The translations under genes were made by a program, and so were the position numbers. Positions 1 through 8,505 of a stretch of 43,030 bases of DNA are shown here, piece by piece. The stretch covers positions 1 to 43,030 of the forward strand of contig REDX01000088.1 in assembly GCA_007695355.1 (NCBI GenBank). The letters are read 5' to 3'. The stretch is from Planctomycetota bacterium. Lineage in GTDB: Bacteria; Planctomycetota; UBA11346. The notes beneath the pieces were generated by a model. That model was not told where the DNA came from, did no database searches, and was given only the letters and a program-made list of their open reading frames with translations. Within the stretch, counting starts at the first letter, position 1. Each line of letters begins with the position of its first letter.

Positions 1-717
1 GGATCGATGCGCGGCCGCGATGGCAATGTTCACCGCGGGAATATTGAATTTGGCTTGCTACCGATGATTAGTCATCTTGGGGCCATGATTAGCACCGTCG
101 GCGGCATGCTTTTGGCACGCCGCCTGCAGGGCAAGCTTTGCGGCGATGCATTACCGGTGGGCCTGTGTAGCCTCGGCGATGGCGCCATGGGCACCGGCGC
201 CGCCCACGAAGGGCTGAATGTACTTGCCGTCGAGCGCCTGCCGGTGGTGATTATGCTGGCCAATAATCAACTCGCCTATTCAACCCTGAATGATCGCAGT
301 TTCGCTTGCCGCGATTTCTGCGATCGCGCCCTTGGCTATGGCATCCAGGCTCACACCTGCAATGGCGAGGATCCGCAATCCTGCCGCGCCGCCGCCGAGG
401 CAGCCTTCGCTGCCGCCCGCGCCGGCCAGGGGCCGCAGATGGTGATTGCCACCATGCTGCGCCTCACCGGCCACGGCGAGCATGATGACGCCACTTACAC
501 CCCTCCCGAGCTCATGGCCAAGGCCAAGGACTGCCTCGAAGTGGCGGTGCACGAGGCGGAAGCGGCCGGTGTTGATGTCGCCGCCATGCGTGCCGAAATC
601 GATGCACTCATCGACGAGGCAGTAAGCACCTGTCTCGCCGAACCCGAGCCCAACCCCGATGTCGAGGATTGGTGCGCCTATTCCGAACGCTGGTTGGATC
701 AGGGGTTGGTTCCATGA
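1..717 (+). CDS. 2-oxoacid dehydrogenase E1 component, alpha subunit (5' end outside window)
   Basis: The thiamine-diphosphate E1 alpha subunit decarboxylates a 2-oxoacid (pyruvate, acetoin or a branched-chain acid) together with the beta subunit encoded next. The reading frame is already open at base 1, so the N-terminus lies upstream; the ATG at 7 is internal because it begins inside the conserved GRDGNVHRG segment. The TPP/Mg motif is clear: LGDGA followed about 28 residues later by ANNQLAYST. The later LRLTGHGEHDD segment matches the conserved R-x-x-GH loop of this family. The stop overlaps the E1 beta start as ATGA, which indicates translational coupling. The substrate cannot be fixed from sequence; pyruvate is the default guess because no branched-chain or acetoin genes are adjacent. 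Confidence 0.93.
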   Translation, partial: GSMRGRDGNVHRGNIEFGLLPMISHLGAMISTVGGMLLARRLQGKLCGDALPVGLCSLGDGAMGTGAAHEGLNVLAVERLPVVIMLANNQLAYSTLNDRSFACRDFCDRALGYGIQAHTCNGEDPQSCRAAAEAAFAAARAGQGPQMVIATMLRLTGHGEHDDATYTPPELMAKAKDCLEVAVHEAEAAGVDVAAMRAEIDALIDEAVSTCLAEPEPNPDVEDWCAYSERWLDQGLVP

Positions 718-1709
718 CAACGCAAACCGAAGAACAAACCATTTCCTACGTCGCCGCCATCCGTCAGGCCCTCGGTGATATGATGGCTGAAGACGAGTCT
801 GTCTTTATCTATGGCGAAGACGTTGGTGGCACCTTTGGCGGGGCCTTTAAGGCTACCAAGGGCCTGGCCGAGCGCTTTCCCGGCCGGGTTCTCAATAGCC
901 CCATCGCTGAGGATGCGATAACCGGGGTGGCGATCGGTGCAGCCCTTGAGGGGGCGCGGCCAGTAATCGAATTCCAGTTCGCGGATTTCGCTTCCATCGC
1001 CTTTAATCAATTGGTCAACCACGCCGGGGCCTTCTATTGGCGCAATGGCCGGCCCTGCCCGATTACCGCCCGCTTCCCGGTTGGCGGCACCCCCGGCGGT
1101 GGCCCCTATCACTCGCAAATGCCCGAAGCCTGGCTGACCAATCATCCCGGCCTGGTGGTGGTCGCCCCCTCCACCGTCGCCGATGCCTATGGCATGCTTA
1201 AAGACAGTATCCGCTGCAATGACCCGGTGATTTTCTGCGAGCACAAATACCTCTATAACCATCTCAAAGAGCCCTTTGATCCGGCCCTGCCGGTGGCCCC
1301 CCTGGGCGCCGCGGTGGTGCGTCGGCCGGGGCGCGATGTCACCCTGGTCAGTTATTCGGCCATGGTCCACGACTGTCTGGCCGCCGCCGAAGGTTTAATG
1401 GACGAGGCGGGGATTTCAGTGGAAGTCATCGACCTGCGCTGCCTGCGCCCCCTCGATATGGATACTATTCTCGCCTCGGTGTCGCGCACCAGTCGCCTGG
1501 TGGTGGCCACCGAGGCCTGGCCCTATGGCTCGGTGGCCGCCGAGGTGGTGAGCGCCGTCGCCCAGCTAGGCTTCCACTTGTTAGATGCGCCGCCGAAGCG
1601 CATCTGCGCCATCGACACCCCCATCCCCTATCATCCCCGCCTGTGGGCTGCCCACCGACCCGATGCCCGTCGCATTATGGCCGCCGTGGAAGAGACTGTG
1701 AGGTTTTAA
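714..1709 (+). CDS. 2-oxoacid dehydrogenase E1 component, beta subunit
   Basis: This 331-residue protein forms the E1 heterotetramer with the preceding alpha subunit. I start it at the ATG at 714, which overlaps the alpha stop; the ORF-track start at 669 lies inside the alpha gene. Family landmarks are visible: FIYGEDVGG near residue 31, the NSPIAEDAI segment with the conserved Glu near 66, the GGGPYHSQ loop with His near 133, and the transketolase C-terminal domain (DVTLVSYSAMV, then EVIDLRCLRPLD). Length is normal for pyruvate/branched-chain E1 beta. It lies 2 nt before the E2 gene, so all three form one transcription unit. No E3 lipoamide dehydrogenase gene occurs in the window. Confidence 0.95.
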   Translation: MTTQTEEQTISYVAAIRQALGDMMAEDESVFIYGEDVGGTFGGAFKATKGLAERFPGRVLNSPIAEDAITGVAIGAALEGARPVIEFQFADFASIAFNQLVNHAGAFYWRNGRPCPITARFPVGGTPGGGPYHSQMPEAWLTNHPGLVVVAPSTVADAYGMLKDSIRCNDPVIFCEHKYLYNHLKEPFDPALPVAPLGAAVVRRPGRDVTLVSYSAMVHDCLAAAEGLMDEAGISVEVIDLRCLRPLDMDTILASVSRTSRLVVATEAWPYGSVAAEVVSAVAQLGFHLLDAPPKRICAIDTPIPYHPRLWAAHRPDARRIMAAVEETVRF

Positions 1710-1711
1710 TT

Positions 1712-2896
1712 ATGCCCAGCCTGCCCATCCGCATGCCCCAACTTGGCGAGTCCGCCGCCGAAGCCACCGTCCGCGAGTGGCTGATCGACATTGGCGAAAC
1801 CGTAAATGTCGATCAGGATTTACTGGAGGTGGAAACCGAGAAGAGCGTCCTCACCGTCACCGCGCCAGCCACCGGCACCCTGGTTTCCCAGGAGATTGCT
1901 TCCGGCACCAGTTGTGCCGTCGGCGGTGTTCTTGGCCACCTGGAGGTGGATGCCGAAAGCGCCATGCGCGCGGCCCCCACTGAAGGGCGAAGCAAGGATA
2001 GTGCTGCTCCCCCGCCCAAGTACGTTAGCGAGCACGCCCCCCGCGGCGTCAATAGCGGTGAGCATCTACCGGTGCCGGCCAAGGCTGCCGGCATGGGCTA
2101 TTTCTCCCCCCGTTTGCGCGCCCGTATGTCCGAATATGGCCTACGTAGCGATGACCTTAATGCCATCCGCGGCAGCGGCCGCGCCGGCCGGGTTTCGGTC
2201 AATGATCTTGAGCGCTTCCTCGAACAGGTGGAATCCAGCAATACCAGCCCGGCCAGCCCGATGCGCATAGCGGTGGCCGATAGCATGCGCCGCTCCTGGA
2301 ACCGCCCCCTGGCGACTATCGCCATGGAATGCAGCATGGATGCCCTGATGGAGCATCGCCGTACCATCCCTGGCCGCCCTTCGGCCACGGTCTACGGCAT
2401 CCGCGCCCTGGCCAAGGCTTTGAGCGAAGACGATCAGCCAGCCTGTCGCCTGGTTGGCGATCGCTTGGTACACCCCGATTCCATCAATATCGCCATCGCC
2501 ATTGAGGTGGATAGCGGGGTGGTGAATCCGGTACTTGAGCGGCCAGCCGAGTGCAGCTTCGCCGAATTGGTAGAGCACTACGACGCCGCCTTTGCCGCCG
2601 GCCAAGAGCGGCGGGCGATCAATGCCCAGGCCAGCGCCGTGGCCACCGTGTCCAACTATGGAACCTTTAATATCATTTGGGCAACCCCGGTGCCACTGCC
2701 CGATCAATCCCTGATTCTGGGCATGGGCGCGGTGCGCAATGTGCCGGACTGGGATCCCCGGGAAAAGGCCTGGGGACGCCGCCGCGCCGCCGAACTCACC
2801 CTCACCTTTGACCACCGTATCGCCGATGGCGGCCACGCCGGTCGCCTGCTCAAGCGCATTATCGATCTCTTGGAGCACCCCGGCAAACTGGAGTGA
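1712..2896 (+). CDS. Dihydrolipoamide acyltransferase (E2) of a 2-oxoacid dehydrogenase complex
   Basis: This 394-residue protein transfers the acyl group from lipoate to CoA and forms the core of the complex. The start is the ATG at 1712, 2 nt after the E1 beta stop; the longer track ORF runs back into that gene. Domain order: one lipoyl domain (residues 1-80, lipoylated Lys44 in ETEKS), an Ala/Pro-rich linker, a peripheral subunit-binding domain (about 130-172, YFSPRLRARMSEYG), and a catalytic domain (about 183-394). The active-site HxxxDG motif is present as DHRIADGG (His368, Asp372). A single lipoyl domain is usual outside enterobacteria. All catalytic residues I can recognise are intact. 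Confidence 0.94.
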   Translation: MPSLPIRMPQLGESAAEATVREWLIDIGETVNVDQDLLEVETEKSVLTVTAPATGTLVSQEIASGTSCAVGGVLGHLEVDAESAMRAAPTEGRSKDSAAPPPKYVSEHAPRGVNSGEHLPVPAKAAGMGYFSPRLRARMSEYGLRSDDLNAIRGSGRAGRVSVNDLERFLEQVESSNTSPASPMRIAVADSMRRSWNRPLATIAMECSMDALMEHRRTIPGRPSATVYGIRALAKALSEDDQPACRLVGDRLVHPDSINIAIAIEVDSGVVNPVLERPAECSFAELVEHYDAAFAAGQERRAINAQASAVATVSNYGTFNIIWATPVPLPDQSLILGMGAVRNVPDWDPREKAWGRRRAAELTLTFDHRIADGGHAGRLLKRIIDLLEHPGKLE

Positions 2897-2900
2897 AGAC

Positions 2901-3767
2901 ATGACCATTCTCTGCTACGGCGAAGCCCTCTGGGATTGCCTGCCGGCCGGCCTTTTTATGGGCGGGGCCCCGCTGAATGTGGCCTACCATCTGGGGCAAT
3001 TAGGACAGCCAGCCTGCCTGGTGTCAGCCATTGGCCAAGATCAACTGGGGGAAGAATTGCGCCGGCGCGCTGATCGCCTGGGCATTGACCACAGCCTCCT
3101 GGCAAGTCTCGATGGCCCAGCAACCGGCACCGTGCAGGTGGAATTAGAGCATGGCAAACCCAGCTACACGATCACTCAAGGCGTGGCCTGGGATCAAATT
3201 ACGGTGGATGCAGCCGTCCTCTCCGCCGCCGCCGGGGCCCAGGCCCTGGTCTTCGGCAGTTTGGCCCAGCGCTCGCCCTTCAATCGCCTGGGCTTAAGCC
3301 AACTGCGCAAGGCTTTAGATCCATCGGCCTTAGTGGTCTTCGATATTAATTTACGCCAGCCCTACGATGATCTCGACCTAGTACGGGAATTGGCGGTGGG
3401 CGTCGACTGCTTGAAACTCAATGACGAAGAGGCCGCCCGACTCCTTAATCTGCCCGTGGATGAATGCCCCCCCGAGGCCGCCGCCCGGCAATTGGCCGAG
3501 CAGCTGCAGATGCCGATGGTGGCCCTCACCGCCGGCGCCCAGGGCGCCGGGCTGTGGAAAGATGGTCAATGGCATTGGGCCGAGGCGCAGCCGATAACCG
3601 TAGTCGATACGGTGGGTGCCGGGGACAGCTTTATGGCCGCCCTCCTCGACGGCCTGCTGCGGCAAAAAACGCCGGCGGCGGCCCTGGAAGCAGCCTCCCG
3701 CCTTGCCGAATTCGTCGCCGCCTCCCACGGCCCTACTCCAGACCACCGCCAGCGCGGCAAGTCCTAA
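2901..3767 (+). CDS. PfkB-family carbohydrate kinase (fructokinase-like)
   Basis: This 288-residue ribokinase/PfkB kinase phosphorylates a sugar, most plausibly fructose, using ATP. The start is the ATG at 2901, 4 nt after the E2 stop; the track ORF beginning at 2739 overlaps E2 coding sequence. Both PfkB signatures are present: the N-terminal GGAPLNVAYHLGQLG and the C-terminal DTVGAGDSFMAALLDG with the catalytic base Asp242. The middle segment FDINLRQPYDD matches the fructokinase subgroup (D-x-N-x-R). It sits between E2 and menD in one operon, which may tie sugar entry to acetyl-CoA formation. Exact substrate is inference. Confidence 0.88.
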   Translation: MTILCYGEALWDCLPAGLFMGGAPLNVAYHLGQLGQPACLVSAIGQDQLGEELRRRADRLGIDHSLLASLDGPATGTVQVELEHGKPSYTITQGVAWDQITVDAAVLSAAAGAQALVFGSLAQRSPFNRLGLSQLRKALDPSALVVFDINLRQPYDDLDLVRELAVGVDCLKLNDEEAARLLNLPVDECPPEAAARQLAEQLQMPMVALTAGAQGAGLWKDGQWHWAEAQPITVVDTVGAGDSFMAALLDGLLRQKTPAAALEAASRLAEFVAASHGPTPDHRQRGKS

Positions 3768-3773
3768 ATCGCC

Positions 3774-5432
3774 ATGAGCCCCCCCAATCGCTGGTGGGCC
3801 CGGCTGCTCTTACGTCAACTCATCAGCGGCGGCCTGCGACATCTGATTATCTGCCCGGGCAACCGTGATGTGCCTTTTATGGCTGCCGCCATCGATTGCT
3901 CTGACCTGCAAGTTCACAGCCACCTCGACGAGCGCTCCGCCGCCTTTCGCGCCCTTGGCCTGGCCAAGGCTACGGGACAGCCGGCGGCGGTGGTTACCAC
4001 CAGCGGCAGCGCGGTCGCCAATTGCCTGCCGGCCCTCTGCGAAGCCCACGCCAGCGGCATTCCCCTGATTCTTATAAGTGCCGATCGGCCGCCCCATCTG
4101 CAGGACTGCGGGGCCCCGCAAACCATGGCCCAGGCTCATATCTTCAAACCCTTCTGCGCCGCCAGCTGCGACCTTGGGCTGCCCGCCATTGACCGCGCCC
4201 CGGCAATGCTGGTCACCCTGGCCCAGGCCCTGCACCAGGCCCTTGAACGGCCTGGTCCCCTGCACCTCAATCAGCCCTTCGACGAACCGCTCATGGAATC
4301 CCAGGATCCCCCTGGCCCTGCGCCATCACCCCAGCCGCCGCCGACCAGGGAGCCGATGGAGAATCACCCCCTCCTCGACCGGGCGCGACAGGCCCTGGCC
4401 GGGGCGCGCCGGGGACTGGTGGTCTGCGGGCCCCATGCCGGGGTGGACCCCCAATTATTAGCGCCCCTCATTGCCGCCGGCTGGCCCATTCTCAGCGATG
4501 CCTGCAGCGGCCTGCGCCCCCATGCTCTGCCCGGCCAGATGAGCAGCGCCGATTTCCTCCTGGCCGGCCCCGCCAAATCCTGGGAGGCCGATCTCATTCT
4601 GCGCCTGGGCCCAGCGCCCCTGGCTCGGCCCTGCTGGGAGTGGCTACAGCGATCCCCGGCCACCATCCTGCGCTGGGATCGCCTGCCGGTGACGGCGGAT
4701 TTCTGCCACCGGGAGTTCATCAATCTCGCCATGCTCCCCAGCCCGCAGCTGGCCAGCCTCTTGACCGCCGCCGCCCCCGTCGATGGGGATTGGCGAGAGC
4801 GCTGGCTCAAACATGACGACCAGGCCCAGCGCCTGCTGGCTGATTGGCGGGAAAGCACCGAATGGGGTGAATGCCTGGCAGCCTGCCTGGCCTGTCAGCT
4901 GCCCGGCCCCTGGGCCCACCTCGCCCTCGCCAATTCGCTGAGCGTGCGCCATGGCAATTCTTTTGTCCTTCCCGGCAGCGGCTGGCAGGGGGTGTGGGCC
5001 AGCCGCGGGGTAAACGGCATCGATGGCACCATTGGCACCGCCATTGGCCTGAGTGAGGCCCTGGGGCCCCTGCGCCTCCTCATCGGCGACTTGGCCCTGC
5101 TCCACGATGCGCCGGCCCTCGCCGCCCTCCGCCAATCGGCCGCCTGCCTGCAAATCGTCGTCCTCGACAATGGCGGTGGCCGTATCTTCGACACCTTGCC
5201 CAGCGCCCGCATCCCCGGCATTGGCCCCCTCCTGCGCAGTCCGCAGCAGCTCGACTTTGCTGGTCTCGCCCGGGCCTTCGGCCTGCCAGCCACCGTCATC
5301 ACTCATCGGGAACTGCTGCGCCAGGAGCTGGAAAAGCCCATACACGGCTCAGAAATGTTGGTTCTCGACTTCGCCGGAGCCGATCCCAGTGGCGAATTGG
5401 CGGCCCTCAGGTCCCGCATCGCCGGCGGCTAG
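3774..5432 (+). CDS. menD: 2-succinyl-5-enolpyruvyl-6-hydroxy-3-cyclohexene-1-carboxylate synthase
   Basis: MenD condenses isochorismate with 2-oxoglutarate using TPP, the first committed step of classical menaquinone synthesis. The 552-residue length is normal. Visible landmarks are HLDERSAAFRALGLAKATG with the catalytic Glu53, TTSGSAVAN, ISADRPPHLQDCGAPQT, GPLHLNQPFDEPL, RGVNGIDGTIGTAIG, and the TPP segment LDNGGGRIF near residue 465. The usual N-terminal SPGSRSTPL loop reads CPGNRDVPF here, an odd variation. It lies 6 nt after the kinase gene and is the last enzyme gene of the operon. No other men gene is in the window, but its presence argues for the classical rather than the futalosine route. 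Confidence 0.92.
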   Translation: MSPPNRWWARLLLRQLISGGLRHLIICPGNRDVPFMAAAIDCSDLQVHSHLDERSAAFRALGLAKATGQPAAVVTTSGSAVANCLPALCEAHASGIPLILISADRPPHLQDCGAPQTMAQAHIFKPFCAASCDLGLPAIDRAPAMLVTLAQALHQALERPGPLHLNQPFDEPLMESQDPPGPAPSPQPPPTREPMENHPLLDRARQALAGARRGLVVCGPHAGVDPQLLAPLIAAGWPILSDACSGLRPHALPGQMSSADFLLAGPAKSWEADLILRLGPAPLARPCWEWLQRSPATILRWDRLPVTADFCHREFINLAMLPSPQLASLLTAAAPVDGDWRERWLKHDDQAQRLLADWRESTEWGECLAACLACQLPGPWAHLALANSLSVRHGNSFVLPGSGWQGVWASRGVNGIDGTIGTAIGLSEALGPLRLLIGDLALLHDAPALAALRQSAACLQIVVLDNGGGRIFDTLPSARIPGIGPLLRSPQQLDFAGLARAFGLPATVITHRELLRQELEKPIHGSEMLVLDFAGADPSGELAALRSRIAGG

Positions 5433-5499
5433 TCTGGTCCTCCCCCATAACTGGCATGGTTGGTGCTTTACCGTTCCCGGGAGAACCCAGGGACCAGCA

Positions 5500-6867
5500 A
5501 TGTACCGAATCACCACGTATCTATCCATACTTGCAACAATCGGCGGCATGAGCCTGGCCCTGGGCTGCTCCCGCAGTGCGTCCACCGATGCGCCGAACCA
5601 GCAGGAAACCGCAGCCAAGCCGCAGGCCCTGCATTCGGTGATTACGACCATTAGCCGCACCGAGGACGGTCAAACCCTCGTCGAAATCCCCCTTGGCCGC
5701 GATCATGGCTTAACCCCTGGTACCCTGATCCGCGTTATGGATCCGCAGACCGAAGGTTTTATGAAGGGCATGCTGCAAGTCCTCACCGTAGCTGAGGCAG
5801 AACTCTCCCTGGCCCGGCAAATCGGCCTGCTTGACCGCAATAATCCCATCGCCATTGGTGATCCGGTGCTAGTGATAAGCGATGTCCGCGAATTGGCCAT
5901 CAGCGGCCAGGTTCGCAACGTCATGGAAGGGGAAAGCCAGCAAGCCCAAGCACAAGACACCATCGAACGCCAACAATTCACCGAACTACGCCGCAATTTC
6001 ACCAATGAATTGCAAACTTTAAGCGAGCGCCATCAAAGCCAATTACAAGAAATGGAACAGCGCCACCAGCAAGAGATCAGCGATCTCCAAGCCGCCTTTC
6101 AGCGCCGCCTCGAGCGCCGGGAGGCCGAGCACCTTACCGAACTCTCAGCGGTGCGCGAAGCCCTTGCCGATGAGGCGGTCAGCGAACTGCGCCGGGACCG
6201 GGAAGCGCGTGGCGAAGAAATCAAACGGCTCACAACTGAGAAATCGCGCCTCCTGCAACAGACCGAAGGTTTGGCCAGCCAACTGGCCTTGGCTGCTGAG
6301 GACATCCGCAGCCTCCGCCGCGAGCAAGAGCGCCTGCGCAGCGCCCATGAGCGGGAAATCCGCGCCGAATTAGAAACCCGCGAAATTCTCGAACAGCGCA
6401 TCCGTGAATTGGAGGTGCGCCTAGGCCTGCCCGGCAGCCGCGCGCCAGCAGTTTTAGTCGGCGATGTGGGCCGCGAAGAAACCGTCCTCGCCCGCCTCGA
6501 TCGCATCTCCCGCGAGCGCAGCGAACTACTGCGCGAAGTTGAAGTGTTACGCCGCCAGGCAAGCAATCACGAAAAGGCCGAGGACGGAGAAGGCGGCGAT
6601 GGAACCTCTATTCGCGCCCAACTCAGTCACCTGCAAAGTGAATTGGGACGCACTCAGGCCCGCCTAGAAGCCCTGCGCGAACGCCAGGAAGGAATGGAAC
6701 TGGCGCGTCTGAGTGCGGAACGCAGCTTCTTTGATCTCGCCTCTCAGGTCCTCCGGCTACCTTCGGCCTCACCTTCAGTAAACCTGCTGCAAGAAGAGTT
6801 GCGCGAGCAATTACACGGCTTAACCGCTCCGCAGTTGAGCCCCGCGACCGAGGGAGCAAGACCATGA
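5500..6867 (+). CDS. Coiled-coil lipoprotein 1 of a three-lipoprotein operon
   Basis: This 455-residue protein has no assigned function. I place the start at the ATG at 5500 because it opens a signal peptide with lipobox LALGC (lipidated Cys23); the track ORF start at 5053 overlaps menD in another frame. After the signal comes a compact beta-rich region (about 45-130, with DGQTLVEIPLGRDHGLTPG), similar in style to an SH3/FlgT-C-like module I associate with planctomycete envelope proteins. Residues about 145-395 are a long Glu/Arg/Gln-rich coiled coil. The tail (from about 401) carries RLSAERSFFDL, repeated in the next protein. Its stop overlaps the next gene as ATGA. A periplasmic or outer-membrane scaffold is the likely role. 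Confidence 0.85.
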   Translation: MYRITTYLSILATIGGMSLALGCSRSASTDAPNQQETAAKPQALHSVITTISRTEDGQTLVEIPLGRDHGLTPGTLIRVMDPQTEGFMKGMLQVLTVAEAELSLARQIGLLDRNNPIAIGDPVLVISDVRELAISGQVRNVMEGESQQAQAQDTIERQQFTELRRNFTNELQTLSERHQSQLQEMEQRHQQEISDLQAAFQRRLERREAEHLTELSAVREALADEAVSELRRDREARGEEIKRLTTEKSRLLQQTEGLASQLALAAEDIRSLRREQERLRSAHEREIRAELETREILEQRIRELEVRLGLPGSRAPAVLVGDVGREETVLARLDRISRERSELLREVEVLRRQASNHEKAEDGEGGDGTSIRAQLSHLQSELGRTQARLEALRERQEGMELARLSAERSFFDLASQVLRLPSASPSVNLLQEELREQLHGLTAPQLSPATEGARP

Positions 6868-7595
6868 GTCAGCGCTGGCTAATCCCCCTTGCCGGCATCG
6901 CTTTGAGCCTCAGCGCCTGCTCTGAGCACTGGCCGGCTCGCGACGTCAGCGGGGTCAAAGCGCATGAGGCCAATGAACGCAGTAAACAGGCCGAAGCTAT
7001 GGCCGCCGAGGCCCGGGAAAACGCCCGGCGCAGCCTGGAAGCAACGCAAATTATCGAACGCCAGCGAACCACCCTGAACGCCATGGAAGGCCGCCTGCGC
7101 GAGTTGGAACAACTCCTCACTCGCCATGGCCGCGGCGCTTATCGCGATGGCCCCTCTTTAGCGCTGACCAGCAGCGATGGCACGTTATTGGAAAATCTTC
7201 ATCAGTTAGAAAAAATGGCTAGCGAATTGCGCAAAGAACAAGATGCCTTGAGCAGCCAGAATCAAGATCTCCGCAGCCGTCTAATCGAGGTGAATACGGT
7301 CAACGAGCGCCTGCGCGATCAACTGGAGTTACTGCGCCAAGCCGACCAAGACCTAGCTGCCGCCCAGCAAGAACGTCAACTGGCCCTGCGCGAAGCGGAG
7401 GACCTCAAAGAGCGATTGAGCGCAGCGGAAATTCAACGACTGCGCAATGAACGGCGCTACTTTGATTTAATGCGTGAGGTCTTGACGATTAAAAGTGATG
7501 AGCCGCAACGTTTATTGGGCCTCCAATCGCGCCTACGCGGTGAAGCTACAACCCTGCGTCCGGAAGACTTGAACGGAGGCCCGCAATCGCCATGA
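6864..7595 (+). CDS. Coiled-coil lipoprotein 2
   Basis: This 243-residue protein begins with a signal peptide and lipobox LSAC (Cys19), so it should be anchored in a membrane from the periplasmic side. The rest is predicted coiled coil (about 35-195), rich in Arg, Glu, Leu and Gln. Its last 54 residues contain RLRNERRYFDLMREVL, which lines up with the tail of lipoprotein 1 (11 identities in the first 25 positions by eye). The gene overlaps both neighbours by ATGA, so three lipoproteins are translated as a set. Function is unknown; formation of a hetero-oligomer with lipoprotein 1 is inference from the shared tail and coupling. Confidence 0.83.
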   Translation: MSQRWLIPLAGIALSLSACSEHWPARDVSGVKAHEANERSKQAEAMAAEARENARRSLEATQIIERQRTTLNAMEGRLRELEQLLTRHGRGAYRDGPSLALTSSDGTLLENLHQLEKMASELRKEQDALSSQNQDLRSRLIEVNTVNERLRDQLELLRQADQDLAAAQQERQLALREAEDLKERLSAAEIQRLRNERRYFDLMREVLTIKSDEPQRLLGLQSRLRGEATTLRPEDLNGGPQSP

Positions 7596-8245
7596 AAGCC
7601 CCGTTGCATGCTTGTCTGTTCATTGTCGCCTGTCTTTTTGCTCAGTCCTGTAGCTGGCAGCGCTCTTCAGCTCACGAGGCGAGGGAATTCTCCCGTTACC
7701 ACGAGCCCGCCATTCATAGCGCCAGCCGCGTAGTTTTAATGCCCGTTTTTCTCGATAGTGGCATTGGAACCAGCGCCCGCAGTATGGACCACAGTCTCAT
7801 TCGCGCTCTCACTGAACTCAACCATTTTGAGATTCTGCAGGCAAGCATAGCCGACCGGGATCAGCTTTTCCCGGAAGATCCCCTGCGCTCGAATCGCCTC
7901 AGTCAAGACAGTCTGCGCCATACGCGCGACACCTTCGGTGCCGACGCGGTTATTTTGGCGCGTATTAATCATTGGCAAAGTTTTGATCCGGTGGCGCTTA
8001 GCATTACCATAGCCATGGTGGACTGCCGGAATGGCAGCGTCTTGTGGACCGCCAGCGGCATGTGGGACAGCGCCTTACGCAATACCCAAGACGATATCAA
8101 GGAATGGTTTCAGCATCGCCGCGGTAGTGGAAACGTACCCTTAGGCGGTTGGCGCAGCGTGCTCTCAAGCCCCAGTGTGTTTAGTCGCTATGTTAGCGAC
8201 CGATTGGCCGCAAGCGTTCTTTCCCCGCCGGATGGGCATCGCTAA
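7592..8245 (+). CDS. Lipoprotein 3, CsgG/GNA1162-like
   Basis: This 217-residue protein has a hydrophobic N-terminus ending in FAQSC (Cys20), a slightly unusual lipobox. The mature part has alternating strands and helices: RVVLMPVFLDS, an LIRALTELNHFEIL helix-strand, GADAVILARINHW and ALSITIAMVDCRNGSVLW. That order resembles the nucleotide-binding-like fold of CsgG, LpoB and GNA1162 outer-membrane lipoproteins; this is a fold-level impression only. The start overlaps lipoprotein 2 as ATGA. Its 3' end overlaps the 3' end of the convergent gene at 8193-8495 by about 53 bp, so no intergenic terminator is possible here. Confidence 0.82.
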   Translation: MKAPLHACLFIVACLFAQSCSWQRSSAHEAREFSRYHEPAIHSASRVVLMPVFLDSGIGTSARSMDHSLIRALTELNHFEILQASIADRDQLFPEDPLRSNRLSQDSLRHTRDTFGADAVILARINHWQSFDPVALSITIAMVDCRNGSVLWTASGMWDSALRNTQDDIKEWFQHRRGSGNVPLGGWRSVLSSPSVFSRYVSDRLAASVLSPPDGHR

Positions 8246-8495
8246 CCTCATCAACCAAGAGATCTTCTTCGGCGGCGAGACTGGTGCGAATGGCCTCAAT
8301 CACAAGACCTTCGTCTTCCAAGGCCGAGCGCACGCGATCCAAGCCCAAAGCCTCTCCCATAATCACAATGCCGTGGCCGCCGCGCACCAATTTGACTCTG
8401 GAGGTTTTGGGCAAGGCCGCCAGGGCCAAGAGCATGGCGGTGCGTTGTTCGCGGCTGAGGGGGCGAGGGAAATCGACATCCATGCGCATAGCCAT
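8193..8495 (-). CDS. Hypothetical 100-residue protein downstream of queD
   Basis: I choose the ATG at 8495 (MAMRMDVDF), 10 nt after the queD stop; the longer track ORF runs back into queD. The protein has a short alpha/beta pattern (helix REQRTAMLLALAALP, strand RVKLVRG, strand GIVIMGE, helix LDRVRSALEDEG, strand LVIEAIR), which could be a ferredoxin-like fold, followed by an acidic then basic tail. I recognise no family. A two-codon-spaced ATG at 8483 is an alternative start. Its 3' end is antisense to the end of lipoprotein 3. Position suggests co-transcription with queD but says nothing about mechanism. Confidence 0.65.
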   Translation of the reverse strand: MAMRMDVDFPRPLSREQRTAMLLALAALPKTSRVKLVRGGHGIVIMGEALGLDRVRSALEDEGLVIEAIRTSLAAEEDLLVDEVSDAHPAGKERLRPIGR

Positions 8496-8505
8496 AAATA
8501 AAATC

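Noticed and set aside
669-713. Upstream start for E1 beta
   Set aside because: It lies inside E1 alpha; the ATG at 714 overlaps the alpha stop and gives the normal N-terminus.
5053-5499. N-terminal extension of lipoprotein 1
   Set aside because: It overlaps menD in another frame, and the ATG at 5500 starts a clean signal peptide with lipobox.
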